Source: Chionoecetes opilio (lineage: Eukaryota; Arthropoda; Malacostraca; Decapoda; Majidae). Taken from it: a DNA stretch of 64,000 nt. The first letter of the stretch is position 1. Every line of letters starts with the position of its first letter. A model generated the notes under the pieces. The model was not told the origin of the DNA. It was given only the letters and a program-made list of their open reading frames with translations, and made no database searches. Below, piece after piece: positions 12,539 to 23,580 of this stretch. Made by a program: the position numbers and the translations under genes. The stretch spans positions 643,621-707,620 of the forward strand of contig JACEEZ010002765.1 in NCBI GenBank assembly GCA_016584305.1, in the 5' to 3' direction.

Positions 12539-12784
12539 CAGTGGCGTAGTTACTGGGGGGGGCATGTGCCCCCACGTGATAATCTGGTGGCCCCCCTTCC
12601 CCCCACTAGCCATGCATGACTGCCGTTTTCTGTATGCTCTACTACCCACCACTGATCTGAGCTTAGAATTTGCCCTTATACCCTTCTATGTGGCATCAGA
12701 ATGCCCTTGAGCTCTGCTTGCCTAGTGCCCCCCCCCCACCCCAGGTGCCCCATTGATAGATACCTATATATAACTATGCCAGTG
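12539..12784. mobile_element. hAT-type MITE (CAGTGGCGTAG ends)
   Basis: 246 bp with ends CAGTGGCGTAGTTA and TAACTATGCCAGTG. The flanks AACAGTAG and AACAGTAA match at 7 of 8 bases, the 8-bp target duplication typical of hAT elements. The interior is C/G-rich and encodes nothing. Confidence 0.8.
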
Positions 12785-13159
12785 AACAGTAAAGAGGACA
12801 ATAATGGAAGCATAGTACTAATACAAAACAGTTTTTAAGCCTCACAGGAGCCTATGAGGCTAAAAGCCTCATCACAGTAGCACATAGGGTAAAGGACAGC
12901 GGTAAAGATTAGTTTTATCGCCCCTGCCATAACTCGATTACTACCTTATAAAGGACTAAACTTTTGTCATGAACGCCTTCTATACTAACCTTCAGACCTC
13001 TTCTCAAACTGTTCCTTTGGTCAAAATCACGGACAAATATGATCTAATAAGAGTAAATGAGGTGCTGCTCCGCCGTCGCCATCAGCGCAGTCTAGACCGC
13101 GGGTCCGGCGCCTCTCCCATTCTCAAGCTCTCCCTCACAGACAGCAGCGAGGGTAGGTT

Positions 13160-13716
13160 TAACCTAACCTAGCCTGGCTGCTGTACGTGAGGGAGGGCTT
13201 GGCCCGCTGTAGAGCTAATAGAGTATTAGGATTCATTACCAGAAGTGTTAAAAGTAGAAGTGCGGAAGTTATTCTAAAGCTTTATCTGGCTCTAGTCAGG
13301 CCTCACCTAGACTATGCGGTTCAGTTTTGGTCTCCATATCACAGGATGGATATAACCTTGTTAGAAACAGTGCAGAGAAGGATGACCAAAATGATACAAG
13401 GGATGCGTAACTTTAGTTATGAGAAGAGATTAAAGTTATTAAAATTACACTCACTCGAGAGACGCAGAGTAAGGGGCGATCTGTTTTTAAGTGGATAAAG
13501 GGATTTAATAAAGGAGAGGTAGGAAAAGTTCTTACGGCTTTTAACCAGGGTAGAACAAGAAGTAACGGATTCAAGCTGGAAAAGCGTAGATTTAGAAAGG
13601 AAATAGGGAAAAACTGGTTCACAAATAGGGTGGTGAATGAGTGGAATGGTCTCAGTAGACAGGTAGTTAGTGCGGAGTCATTAGGGAGCTTTAAAGAGGG
13701 GCTGGATAGGTTCATG
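13160..13716 (+). pseudogene. CR1-like LINE, C-terminal reverse transcriptase part, 5' segment
   Basis: Reads two overlapping frames of a LINE ORF2 C-terminus. One contains ILKLYLALVRPHLDYAVQFW and QRRMTKMIQGMRNFSYEKRL, a block typical of CR1-type elements. The next contains [15 protein letters not shown]. At least one frameshift (near 13490) separates them. The element is split at 13716 by the 974-bp LTR insertion and resumes at 14691. Confidence 0.88.
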
Positions 13717-14690
13717 TGTGGTGCCCACATTGAATGTGTGCTCCACAGTCCTGGTTACTCTGCTGCCACCACCCACATTAAGTGGGGAAAAAAATATAAA
13801 TGAATAAAAATAAAGAGATGAGAAAATAAGAAAGTACTGGTTGGATCTAAATAATAATTCGTTAATAAATCAGGCTTAATATATTTGTCACTTTGCTGTA
13901 TCACTTTCTAACTTGTATACATTCACAAGTTGTCTTAATTCTAAGTCTTCTTATCCCCTAACGATACGCACGCGTAGTGCTCAAGTCGGTATGCTATCCT
14001 AATGTAGTTTGTTATCTCTTGTTAACTTCAGTCGTACTGTTATCTCTGCTAACGATACGCACACAGTGCTCAAGTCGTTATCCTAACGTAGTTTGCTATC
14101 TCTGGTAACTTCAGTCGCACTGTTACCACATCAACGATATGCACACTTAGTGCTCAAGTCGTTATCCTATACTAATGTAGTCTATCACACTTCCAAAGTT
14201 TCCCTCTCACTCTTTTTATGTTCCCTCCTCTCTCCTTGGCCTGACACGGCTGGCTGTAATACGCTGTAGTTTCACCCACTGCTAATTCGGGACCGCCTGG
14301 CCACCAGGTCCACCAACGGCTCCTACCTTGGGACCCTAGGTAACATATTTCATTAGTCCTTATGTCAACAAAAGGAATCACCAGTAAATCACACCTACAT
14401 CTCTACCCTATAAACCTTCTCTTACATACCTTTTCCAAGGGAGAGAATATCACCTCCCCACAGGCGACTTAACTCAGCGAGCGTCTGGCTGCTTCTAATG
14501 CTATCATGACGTTAAACTCCCCTTCTCACTTCGCTTCGATACGTGGTCAACTGCCACTGGTCGGAAATATAACCCTCTCTCACTAACCAGTGATTCAGGA
14601 CTGAGGAGTGGAGGAAAATTACTCGTTAGCTAATTGATAATTATAAGTTATTTCATCTTTTCCCCTATTAATGTAATTTCCCGCGTTACA
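13717..14690. mobile_element. Solo LTR inserted in the LINE
   Basis: 974 bp beginning TGTGGTGCCCAC and ending CCGCGTTACA (TG...CA). It is flanked by CATG on both sides (13713-13716 and 14691-14694). Removing it restores continuous LINE sequence of the TTCATGGATGGGGATGA type. The 4-bp duplication and TG...CA ends indicate a solo LTR of a retrotransposon. A divergent relative in opposite orientation lies at 41810-42712, sharing a stretch near GTGGGTGGTGGCAGC. No internal coding region. Confidence 0.8.
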
Positions 14691-14815
14691 CATGGATGGG
14701 GATGAAAGGTGGATGTAGGTAGTGTTAGGTGACAGGAACTACCACGTGTAGGCCTCGCGGCCTCTTGTAGCTTCCTTATTTTCTTATGTTCTTATGTTCT
14801 TATGTCTCTGACTGT
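14691..14815 (+). mobile_element. CR1-like LINE 3' tail (second segment)
   Basis: Continuation of the LINE at 13160 after the LTR, running through the GGCCTCTTGTAGCTTCC motif to three copies of the 8-bp TTATGTTC tail. 14816-15775 contains no gene that I can support. Confidence 0.88.
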
Positions 14816-15775
14816 GCTGATGACGACGGCGGAGCAGCACTGTATTTATTCTTAGTAGATAATTTTTGTCCGTGATTTTGAACAAAGTAACAGCTTGCCA
14901 AGAGGTTTGAAGGTTAGTAACAGTCGTGTATGGCAAAAAATTAGTCCTTCATAAGGTAGTAATTAAGCGAGATATAGCCGATAGGTAGGGGCGATAAAAC
15001 GAATCTTAACTTAACCAGGACAGCTACCGTGCAGTAATGAAGCAGACAAGTGTAGGCAGTCTTTAAAGCACATAATTACCTATAGAGCAGTGTTCACCAT
15101 GTCCCAGCAGCCTTGAGGCACGCAATATAGGCCAGTGTTCCCCGTCCCACGAATCCACAGCCTAAAATGCACACGTCTCCCCTGGAAAGAAAACGGCTTT
15201 TCAAGGCGGACCCAGGCAAGGCCACAGCCCTCCTTATAACAGCATCAATAACCATTACTTGAGCTAACAACAGCATTTTATCATAGATTTTCAAACTACG
15301 AAATACGATACTTATGATAGGAGCCAAAAAGGGGATAGATTATTAGTAATGAGAAAAGAACAGATACAATGATGAAATGTATAAAGATATATATTTTTCA
15401 CATAAAAAGAATTAAGTTATATATTTTTAAATGATAAATTACAGTGTATATAATGAGTGATTATTGCAGGCTAAGTAATGGTTGTGTTGAAGGATAGTAT
15501 TGGTAATGGCCGAGACGAGGCATCCTTCCCCAGCCCGTTTCACCTCCAGCCCATTTCTCTCTCAATACGGTATGAAGCCTTTATTTAACACACACACACA
15601 CTGCACACACATTAAACAACCATCAGCCATTAATTAAAACAGTGACAACCATTAGATAGAGTGCAAATAATGATGTATAGGCAGTGAACAGCATCCATTA
15701 TTATTATTACTATTAGATATGTTTGATTATGAGTCATATGGTGTTTGTTGTGGGTGTCCATTGATGGGTGGTCAT

Positions 15776-16009
15776 TTATAAGGGGGTGAGGGGTGTTGGG
15801 GTGTCTGGGGAGGGGTGATGGTGGGGTGTTGGGGAGATGACAGCGTAGGGGGGCATCTTTAGGGGGCGTCCCAGCATCCCTTCATTACCAGGGGGGATGC
15901 GTCCAGGCAGGGTCTGAGGGAATATTACTCTAGGGTCATGATGGTAGTTAGTGCAGCCCGCAGTGTGCTGCTGTAACACTGCCCGGCATTGACGCAAGTC
16001 TGGCTCCAT
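15776..16009 (-). other. Possible coding exon, unrecognised
   Basis: The minus strand has an ATG in good context (ACCATGGAG) followed by a 77-codon frame starting MEPDLRQCRAVLQQH. The first 55 or so codons have balanced composition, then the frame runs into His/Pro/Thr-rich sequence. I recognise no family and saw no clear splice partner. It may be chance. Confidence 0.2.
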
Positions 16010-16499
16010 GGTTTATGGAATTCTCGCCGAAACACCAACCGAGAACTCTCGCCGACGTAGAAATGTTAACCTAACCTGAACATTGGCACCTAACCTGACT
16101 GGTCAAGCTATTGCTAGTATTTCATCCCTGAAAGCAGAAACACGGGTAAAACCTGATTAAATGTTTATATTGGGGCCTGTAATATCAAGAATTGGAACAC
16201 TCGCCGACGGAGGCGAAATTTCCGATCGGGTTAATCCGATCGGGACGAGGACTTCGCGGTCGTTTTCAAAGACACCGACTAATTTTTCCTAGCCTAAAAT
16301 AGGTGCTTTTTGTAATGGGGATAGTTTTATTTTCTAGCAACCCATAGTTTAAAAAAAAAAAAATAATAATAATAATTCATCACCGAATTTTATTGTCGCC
16401 GTTTCCATTAAAAACACTATCTCCATCAGAAAAACCACTAAAACTTTGCCGGGAAAAATTAGTCAGGGTCTCAGATAACAGGGAAGTGATTGAATAGAA

Positions 16500-17230
16500 C
16501 ATACCAAGCCTAACCTTAACCTAACCTTATAGGTTATAGTGAAAACTAACCTCACCTTGGTAAATCTTAAGAACAAAGGCTCCACCCCCTATCTTCTTCT
16601 TCTTCTTATAGCCAACAAGCTTGGGGATATGGTGGGAAACCGGGGTTTTTGGGTGGGGGAGCACACACATAAGGGAAATATGGCCCCCCACAAAAATCCC
16701 TAAACTAGGGAAATTTCCCTAGTTCAGACTTTATCGGGGCCATATTTCCCTTATATGTGTGCTCCCCCACTCAAAAACCCCGGTTTCCACCATGTCCCCA
16801 AGCTTGTTGGCTAGAAGAAGAAGAAGAAGAAGATAGGAGGTTCAGCCTTTATTCTAAAGATGACAAAACTCTACAGACCTAACCTAGCACCCCTCCTCGA
16901 GCCCCTCGTGCTGTGCACTAACCTATCCTAAACAGCCCTAACTTAACCTGCCTTAACCTAACCTAACCTACCCTGCCCTAACCTAACCTGCCCTAACCTA
17001 ACCTACTCTAAACCTGAAATTTAATATCGGCCATGTAGGCAAAGTAAGGATCGGCACTCATTAAAATCTCAACAGATGTGTTAAGGACAGTAAGTATAAT
17101 ACGTAGAGCCAATATTTGGGTCAGCTTAGCGTGGAGCCCATGTTCTTAAGATTTTCCAGTATACCTAACCTAATCTTAAAGTTTTCATTAAACCTAAATT
17201 AACCTTAACTTTAACCTTAACCCTCTTACC
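16500..17230. repeat. Degenerate interstitial TTAGG-type telomeric repeats
   Basis: CCTAA-rich segments (AACCTAACCTAACCTA-like) lie at 16500-16560, 16870-17010 and 17160-17225. TTAGG is the ancestral arthropod telomere unit. They flank a palindromic element and are heavily mutated, so this is not an active telomere. Confidence 0.65.
16578..16852. mobile_element. Palindromic element with AAGCTTGGGGA arms
   Basis: About 275 bp that folds on itself. The left arm runs through CTTCTTCTTCTTATAGCCAA, AAGCTTGGGGATATGGTGGG and CCGGGGTTTTTGGGTGGGGG. The right arm is its complement, and the centre is CTAGGGAAATTTCCCTAG. Similar arm words recur at 36465-37015, so it is a dispersed family. Confidence 0.7.
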
Positions 17231-17394
17231 TACTGAGGTTTTGGGAAGCAGAGGGAATGTAGCGCCACGTCTCCCCGCCGGCGGGCCGGCCTATGCCTCC
17301 GAACACCCACATCCTACACAATCTATGTCTCGCCATAAACTGATTCAAATCAAAGCCTTACAGTACAAAGATCCGTTGTCTTAATTGAGAGCCT

Positions 17395-17512
17395 TTGATT
17401 GGCTCCCGAAACTTCTCTGATTGGCTAATCTATCTTGCGTGACTGATTGGCTAAAAAAAACTAAATTCGAGCCTGTCATTGCCTATGAATTCGAGCCTGT
17501 GATTGGCTATGC
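17395..17512. promoter_or_regulatory. Cluster of inverted CCAAT boxes
   Basis: GATTGGCT occurs at about 17396, 17420, 17443 and 17500, with a degenerate TCATTGCCT between. That is four close inverted CCAAT motifs in about 115 bp. Clustered CCAAT boxes are a known NF-Y promoter architecture. The nearest supported gene start is 3 kb downstream (20534), so promoter function is a guess. Confidence 0.35.
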
Positions 17513-18003
17513 CCACATCTCTCTGATCCTCTTATGTTCGCATAGATTTGAGATTTGAGACACTCAGTCAGTGTTGAAATAGTGGTCGAAGGAGGAAGGT
17601 CTGTGTGCGCTATAGACAACTATGTATAAAAAAAATGCAATACGTATATAAGTTTTGAAGTTTACGGGGAAGTAGATTAGTACTGCATGGTATACTGAGC
17701 AAAAAAACAACCCAAAAAGTGAGTATTAAGGTCGTTAGCGACCGCGAAGTTCTCATCCATTATAACCCTGATGGGCGACAGTTCCAGGTACCGGCTCCAC
17801 TACAGGTCTTTTGGCCACCATGGTCATGGCCTTGGTAACCATGTATTTGTACTGAGTTTATCAACAATTCATCAGTGCATAGAAGCATGCATAGAAGAGC
17901 CATCCTAGTATACGCTGATTGATTGCAAACATTCTTGATTGTGGGAAAATATTGTTATAATCTAGTATTTTTTAATGATTTGGGATTTATTTTGTCATTC
18001 TTA

Positions 18004-18147
18004 TCAATGACGTTTATTCTGCAAAGCCAATCCACACCTGATATTGGTGAGTTAGTGTTAGGTCAATCTGTTGCCTCGGGGAAAGAAGTTCCACCGGATA
18101 GTAAAGCTGCATTGCCGCCTGGACAGATTTTGGTGACTTCCTCATGA
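18004..18147 (+). other. Possible exon-like frame, unrecognised
   Basis: A 47-codon frame of non-repetitive composition (MTFILQSQSTPDIGELVLGQ and onward). It stops just before a GC-rich stretch at 18180-18330. I recognise no family and found no decisive splice sites. It could be an upstream exon, a processed fragment or chance. Confidence 0.2.
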
Positions 18148-18484
18148 AGTGTGTCAATGGTGGGTTTGGGGATCTTGGGTCAGCAACATTTCCGCTGCCT
18201 GCCATGGCCGGTGCCGGGCAACCCAGGGAGGCCCGGCACAACCCCCGGCCAACATCCAGTACTCATTTCCTGCTGGGGGGCCACGGGTGTACAGAGACCG
18301 CCCAGCCTGCTCTGCCAGGGTATTGGCATGGCCTTGAAAGAATTGTGTTGTGTAATTTTCAAAATAATTTTATTGTTTTGAATCTTTCCCTTCATTCATG
18401 AAAAGTTTTTACCAAGGTTGTATAGTGAGGTAAAGATGGGGGCATACGCTAAGCTGCGCGTGGCCTCGGTGCTCATCTTCGTCG

Positions 18485-18728
18485 CATTAGCCCTTTGAGC
18501 CTGTGGTGGGTGACAACCCATTACCCCGGGACACAGGGCTAGTGTGACATCCGGGTTACCACAGTTACCTTCCCCAGGTTTCCCCAGGTACCCATTTATC
18601 GACCATCCCCAAAAGTGAGAATGAACAGCTAGTTTGGCTGGTCACCGACTGCCTTGGCCGAGATTTGAACCAGGGCCCGCAGATTGGTAGTTAGGCGCGC
18701 TAGCCACTACGCCACGGAGGGGCGATAG
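18485..18728 (-). mobile_element. tRNA-derived SINE
   Basis: The minus strand starts CCTCCGTGGCGTAGTGGCTA, containing an A box, and carries a B box GGTTCAAATC about 45 bp further. This is the RNA polymerase III head of a tRNA-derived SINE. It is not a tRNA gene, because there is no anticodon arm or acceptor stem closure and the sequence continues for about 150 bp. Confidence 0.7.
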
Positions 18729-18903
18729 TGTAGTTATATATATTGATATTGATATATATTGATAGTATAGCAGCTGCTTTAATTCAGGTAGAGGCAAGCA
18801 CGCTTCAACGAACGGTCTGTACTATAATTATTTTCATGATGATCCGTATAGTTAGTTAGGATTTCTAAGTGAGCGAACAAAGATGTTGGGATGCATGCTA
18901 GAA

Positions 18904-19548
18904 TATTGGGTGTCGGGCCTTGACAGGTCTTGACGCAGGTAAGGTCATGGGTCTTGATGCAGGTGAGGTCATGGGCCTTGACGCAGGTGAGGTCATGGGT
19001 CTTGACGCAGGTGAGGTCATGGGTCTTGACGCAGGTGAGGTCATGGGTCTTGACGCAGGTGAGGTCATGGGTCTTGACGCAGGTGAGGTCATGGGTCTTG
19101 ACGCAGGTGAGGTCATGGGTCTTGACGCAGGTGAGGTCATGGGTCTTGACGCAGGTGAGGTCATGGGTCTTGACGCAGGTGAGGTCATGGGTCTTGACGC
19201 AGGTGAGGTCATGGGTCTTGACGCAGGTGAGGTCATGGGTCTTGACGCAGGTGAGGTGATGGGTCTTGACGCAGGTGAGGTCATGGGCCTTGAGGCAGGT
19301 GAGGTCATGGGTCTTGACGCAGGTGAGGTCATGGGTCTTGACGCAGGTGAGGTCAGGGGCCTTGAGCAGGTGAGGTCATGGGTCTTGACGCAGGTGAGGT
19401 CATGGGTCTTGACGCAGGTGAGGTCATGGGTCTTGACGCAGGTGAGGTCATGGGTCTTGAGGCAGGTGAGGTCATGGGTCTTGACGCAGGTGAGGTCATG
19501 GGTCTTGACGCAGGTGAGGTCATGGGTCTTGACGCAGGTGAGGTCAGG
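18904..19548. repeat. 24-bp minisatellite
   Basis: About 26 copies of a 24-bp unit (GGTCATGGGTCTTGACGCAG plus GTGA). Because 24 is divisible by 3, several frames stay open and read MGLDAGEV or SWVLTQVR repeats. I regard these as non-coding. The copies are nearly identical, which indicates recent expansion. 19549-20382 shows no supported gene. Confidence 0.95.
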
Positions 19549-20382
19549 GGGCGGTATCTGTGTCTGGGTTCAGGAGGCTCGTTGGTGCAGTTTTGTGCTT
19601 ATTTCTCCTTAAGCAGCAACAATATTCTATCTGCAGTTACTCAGCAAAATAGAATGATTACGTTAGGCCTAATTACCTTTGACATCAAGTAAAATGAATT
19701 ATTGAGAATATACTACATTAGTTCTGTGATGGCTCGGTGACAAGGGTTTTTGCCATGTTTCAGTTAGCTGTGGAGGATCCATGGCCTTTGTATTTTATCC
19801 TTTAGCTGTTGAAAGCCTTCTTTTAGCAATATTGCCAAAATTAATCTAACCATAAGGCGGCAAAAAGTTAAAATTCAAAATTTCACACCTTGAAAATAAA
19901 TAAAAAAAATAAAAAAATCCAATTGAGAATACATAGTGGCCTCAAAGTGCCTTGGTGAGAGCATCACTTGAAGGATCCAATGGCGCAATTCTTACCTAAT
20001 TTTCCCATAACCAGTGAAATTTTTTTTTTTTTTGCAATAACATTAACAGTTTTAAGTACAGGAGGGAGGCGCCTGGGGGGGGCGGCGGCAGAGTGGTTAG
20101 CCTAGTGGTTGGTTGGTTTGGTAAGTGGTTTAGTCTTGGTTGTGGGCCTGGGACAGATTACCGTAGAAATACATGGATGGCAAAGTGCTGCAAAGAATGC
20201 TGTCCTGAGACTAATGATGTGTGTTGTAGCATCCTTAACTGTATTGCTTGTTGCTCATCTTTATACTTGATCAGTAGCCTCTGTGTCCATCATATTAGGC
20301 TAGGTCACCATGGCGGGACTGTTCACTCTAGGTGAGATTTTTGCCAAACTGTGCAAGAATGGCAACCTGACTCGACTTGTTT

Positions 20383-20528
20383 GGAGTCATTAGAGCTTTA
20401 AAGGGAGGCTGGATAAATTCATGGATGGGGACGAAAGGTGGATGTAGGTAGAGTTAAGTAATAGGAACTACCTCGTGTAGGTCTCCCAGCCTCTTGTAGC
20501 TTCCTTATTTTCTTATGTTCTTATGTTT
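20383..20528 (+). mobile_element. CR1-like LINE 3' tail at the DNAJC24 splice acceptor
   Basis: The last 145 bp of the CR1-like family, ending in TTATGTTCTTATG. Only TTTTCCAG separates the tail from the DNAJC24 start exon. The T-rich 8-bp tail therefore forms the polypyrimidine tract of the 3' splice site. Confidence 0.85.
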
Positions 20529-20533
20529 TCCAG

Positions 20534-21149
20534 ATGACTTTGTATGATGTGCTGGGTGTGAGCCAAAATGCCAGCGAAACAGAGATTCGCCAACAGTACC
20601 AGGAACTAGCACGTCAGTACCACCCCGACAAGTCAGGGGTTGAGGGTGCCAAAGAGAAGTTCCACAAGGTGACAGAGGCGTGGCACGTGCTGGGAGACAC
20701 ACTGAAGCGGAGAGAGTACGACGACCAGCTCAAGCGAGAAAAGGTACGGGGCTTAAAGACAAAGAAATATCCTGACATGTGCGGTATCAGCGTGCGACCA
20801 TCACCGATACTTCTTCCCACGCCTCATGGCAGTCTAGCTATCATGTACAAGACACAGTTGTAAATATAGTAACAATCACAATATTGCATGTGACTATCCA
20901 GCTCATACCTCATACAAACACTTTGTCTTGCAGCTTTACCAAGAGTTTCCGGTGAGTGAGGAGCTGTTCCTGGAGGACCTGGAGCAGGACAAGGAGGGGG
21001 GGGTGTACCTGCACACGTGCCGCTGCGGAGGCCACTACACGCTGGCCGCCCAGGACGCCAGAAGCTCAACGGAGAAGGAGGTGGTGGTGGCCTGTGACAA
21101 CTGCTCCCTTAGCATTCTGGTTTTATTGAATTGTGATGAGAACACTTGA
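20534..21149 (+). CDS. DNAJC24: DnaJ homolog subfamily C member 24 / diphthamide biosynthesis protein 4
   Basis: J-domain co-chaperone with a CSL/DPH-type zinc domain. The family (DPH4) supports diphthamide formation on elongation factor 2 and binds iron/zinc. There are two exons, 20534-20743 and 20934-21149, joined in phase 0 (donor AAG|GTACGG, acceptor TCTTGCAG|CTT). The 141-aa product has the J domain at residues 1-70 with HPD at 30-32. The DPH zinc motif follows, with Cys99-x-Cys101 (TCRCGGHYTL) and Cys124-x2-Cys127 (CDNCSL). Length matches the family (about 150 aa), so the gene looks complete. The ATG directly follows a splice acceptor, implying an untranslated upstream exon that I could not place. 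The acceptor abuts a LINE tail. Confidence 0.9.
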
Positions 21150-21762
21150 TAGAGAGAGTGCGGAATGTTCCAGCAGGTGTGATGGGCCCCAGACCACCTC
21201 TGCTCCCTGTCTGACATGAACATTTAATCAAAGATGCATTATTAGAGGAATTTGGAGCTGTAGTGTTAAAGTTTAAAGCTGTTTTCAATATTTTTATTTG
21301 TTATGTGAAGTATTTTTTTAATATACGGTACTGAATGTTAGGCAATTTGTTAATTATATATTTACTGAACATAAAATTATGGCAAATGGCAACCACTGTA
21401 GATCAATGCTGGAATCACATGAACTGAATCTCTGTCAACCAGTTTTCTGAACATTTTTTTGTTTGCCCGTCGCGCAGCTGATGGTTTGTGTATAGCGTGT
21501 GCTCAGCGGCTGTGTCTCAGCACACCGGGAGGCACAAGGTTCACACTCTCGGGTAGTCTTTTACCATCACTCCGGGTTTCCATTTCTCCCAATGGAAAAT
21601 AAGTTTGGATGAGTTTGTTTGACTCATACTTTCATTATTATGATTAGAAAATATTGCACATACTTTTATCAAGAGCATAAAAAAATGTGATGACAAATTG
21701 TTCTGAAGCATAAATTAAACTTGTGAGTGATTATATATATTTATAGTTCAGAACACAAAAAA

Positions 21763-22407
21763 ATGGGCCGAGTAACTGGTGGGCCGAGAAGCAGCACGAG
21801 CCGGGCGCCGAGACCCGCCCCCCGGCTCATGCCCTGGGAGGTCAGGTACCAGCACAGGATTGAAGAGTTTTTAAAGGCTCCTCAAGTCACATCCAACGCC
21901 TCCCAAGAGGCTGGGACTCCAACACTCATGCAACATGGGAGTGCCCATGAAACAGTATCTCACAACGACAGTGAACCATTTGTAATGAATTCTTTAGTTA
22001 TACACGGAACAAACAGTTCCAAAGACTGCAGTGGTGGGGAAGTGACGGAAGAGAAACAAGAAAATTGTGAGAGAGAGATCTGTGAGAGCAGCATCATCAG
22101 TGATCATGGACAAGTCAAACCACCAAGCGTAACAGAAGCTTCAGTACAAGTAGCTGAGCTCCCAAATTCACCTACAGGAAGGCAAGCGGCAGCGGCAGCA
22201 GGCAGTGGAGGGCGTGCCTCGGGGCCCGGCACACCGCCGCACCGGAGGCCCGGCCAGGCAGAGGGTGCGTTCAGCCCCAATGTGAAGCAGCGTACTATAG
22301 TTCTGAAGACCATCAAATATGCAATTAATTATAATTTAGATGAATTTTTCAATTATGCTTTCGCACCTGGAAAGGTTAGTTTAAAACGAAGACTCTTGGA
22401 TAAATAA
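21763..22407 (+). CDS. Unrecognised 214-aa protein
   Basis: A single open frame starting MGRVTGGPRSSTSRAPRPAP. It has an Arg/Pro-rich N-terminus, a mildly acidic Ser/Glu-rich middle (about 60-130), a Gly/Ala/Pro stretch (140-165), and a C-terminus ending KVSLKRRLLDK with an aromatic/aliphatic segment before it (NLDEFFNYAFAP). The frame is also open 12 codons upstream, and a TTTATAG acceptor-like site precedes the ATG, so it may be the last exon of a longer gene. AATAAA at 22858-22863 is a plausible poly(A) signal about 450 bp after the stop. The frame is long and non-repetitive, so I favour a real gene. I do not recognise the family. Confidence 0.55.
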   Translation: MGRVTGGPRSSTSRAPRPAPRLMPWEVRYQHRIEEFLKAPQVTSNASQEAGTPTLMQHGSAHETVSHNDSEPFVMNSLVIHGTNSSKDCSGGEVTEEKQENCEREICESSIISDHGQVKPPSVTEASVQVAELPNSPTGRQAAAAAGSGGRASGPGTPPHRRPGQAEGAFSPNVKQRTIVLKTIKYAINYNLDEFFNYAFAPGKVSLKRRLLDK

Positions 22408-22857
22408 GAACGTGGAAATTTGATGATCAGAATGAATAGTTTTAGTGCTTCACATCACCATGGAATTATGATCTTATATATAGGCTTGGGTCACCTAATT
22501 GTATGGTCAAGATAATGTAGTGTAATTTTATATGGGAGTGGGAAGTGCCATTGATGTGTTGGTATAATCAGCATTTACTAGACTTATCCTGTTTGTGATA
22601 TCACTCCTGCACACAGGGACACGTGTGCACTGTTGTGGGAGAAGACACAGTGACGTGCTGAACATTGGATCATAGTCATCGTGAAAAATATAATATATTT
22701 TAGTCTGAATATTTAGAACCCATATGTTACTAAGTGTTTGTCATTGCCTTAGTATTTCTGCAACTTTGCTGTCTTAGCTTCAGGATATGTACTTGTATTA
22801 GCTTCTAACATTTTATCCTCTCTAGTTACCTTAAACAAACTGTCTGTAGCTAATAAT

Positions 22858-22863
22858 AATAAA
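22858..22863 (+). terminator. Candidate poly(A) signal AATAAA
   Basis: Canonical hexamer downstream of the unrecognised gene ending at 22407. The intervening 450 bp is AT-rich and lacks a gene, as expected for a 3' UTR. Confidence 0.4.
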
Positions 22864-23218
22864 TGATAATTTCTTGTGTAGTGTACTGAAACTTACACTA
22901 CATGTTACAGTGTAATTGCTGAATTATTACTGCTTCATAGAGTTGCTCAGAGCATTGTGTCCAGTAGTGAGCCAGTCTGGCAGGTTGGGTGCAACCCGCT
23001 CACAGTTTCTCCTGGTCAACGTTTCATTGCTTGTTTTGTGCTATATTAGAGGTCTATCAATTCATCTAGGTTATGTTTATGTCCTTGAAAATATAAGTAA
23101 TGTCAGTCATTGAAATGTGTTTGTTTAGACCATTGTTGATCACCTGGCTTGGCAAGCTGCTGTTACATGAGGCTGACCCCATGGAAACTGCCTTTCTAAA
23201 TGATCTCCCACACACCAT

Positions 23219-23580
23219 GGGGAGGCGGTAGCAGAGTGGTTAGCGTCTCCGAGTGGGGTTCACGGTGACCAGAGTTCAATCCCGAGTGAGAACCATAAAT
23301 CCACTTAAATTCTTTCTGCACTGCCGAGTGGCCTAAGAACACCCACATGCTGCCCATTAACTCTACCTTCGATTGCGAGTGCATCGGAGGACACGGGGGC
23401 GGCATGAGCCTCTAATCACAGGCGTCACTATAAAAATCCTGCCTGTGCCACCACGGGCGAGGGCCAACCATCCCAGCCCTCAAGTGAACCTCCAGGCCCT
23501 ATCATCCCACCTCTGGAGGTCACTGCCTACAGGCACTATAGGCATAAATGTAAATAAAAAACAAACAAAAAACACCCAAA
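23219..23580 (+). mobile_element. tRNA-derived SINE, copy A
   Basis: About 340-bp SINE. The head GGGGAGGCGGTAGCAGAGTG contains an A box and is followed by a B box AGAGTTCAATCCCGAG. A conserved body and an A-rich tail follow. The same body occurs in reverse at 58137-58492. 23581-26289 contains no gene that I can support. Confidence 0.85.

Noticed and set aside
18485..18728. tRNA gene
   Set aside because: A and B boxes are present but there is no acceptor stem or anticodon arm, and the body extends far past tRNA length; called a SINE. The same reasoning applies to 23219 and 58137.
18898..19612. MGLDAGEV-repeat protein or its antisense
   Set aside because: A 24-bp minisatellite keeps frames open on both strands with no flanking coding signal.
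20310..20395. ATG in perfect context (CACCATGG) with a short frame MAGLFTLGEIFAKLCK as a first DNAJC24 exon
   Set aside because: Its donor-like sites do not join the J-domain exon in frame. The frame runs straight into the LINE fragment. Left as a curiosity.
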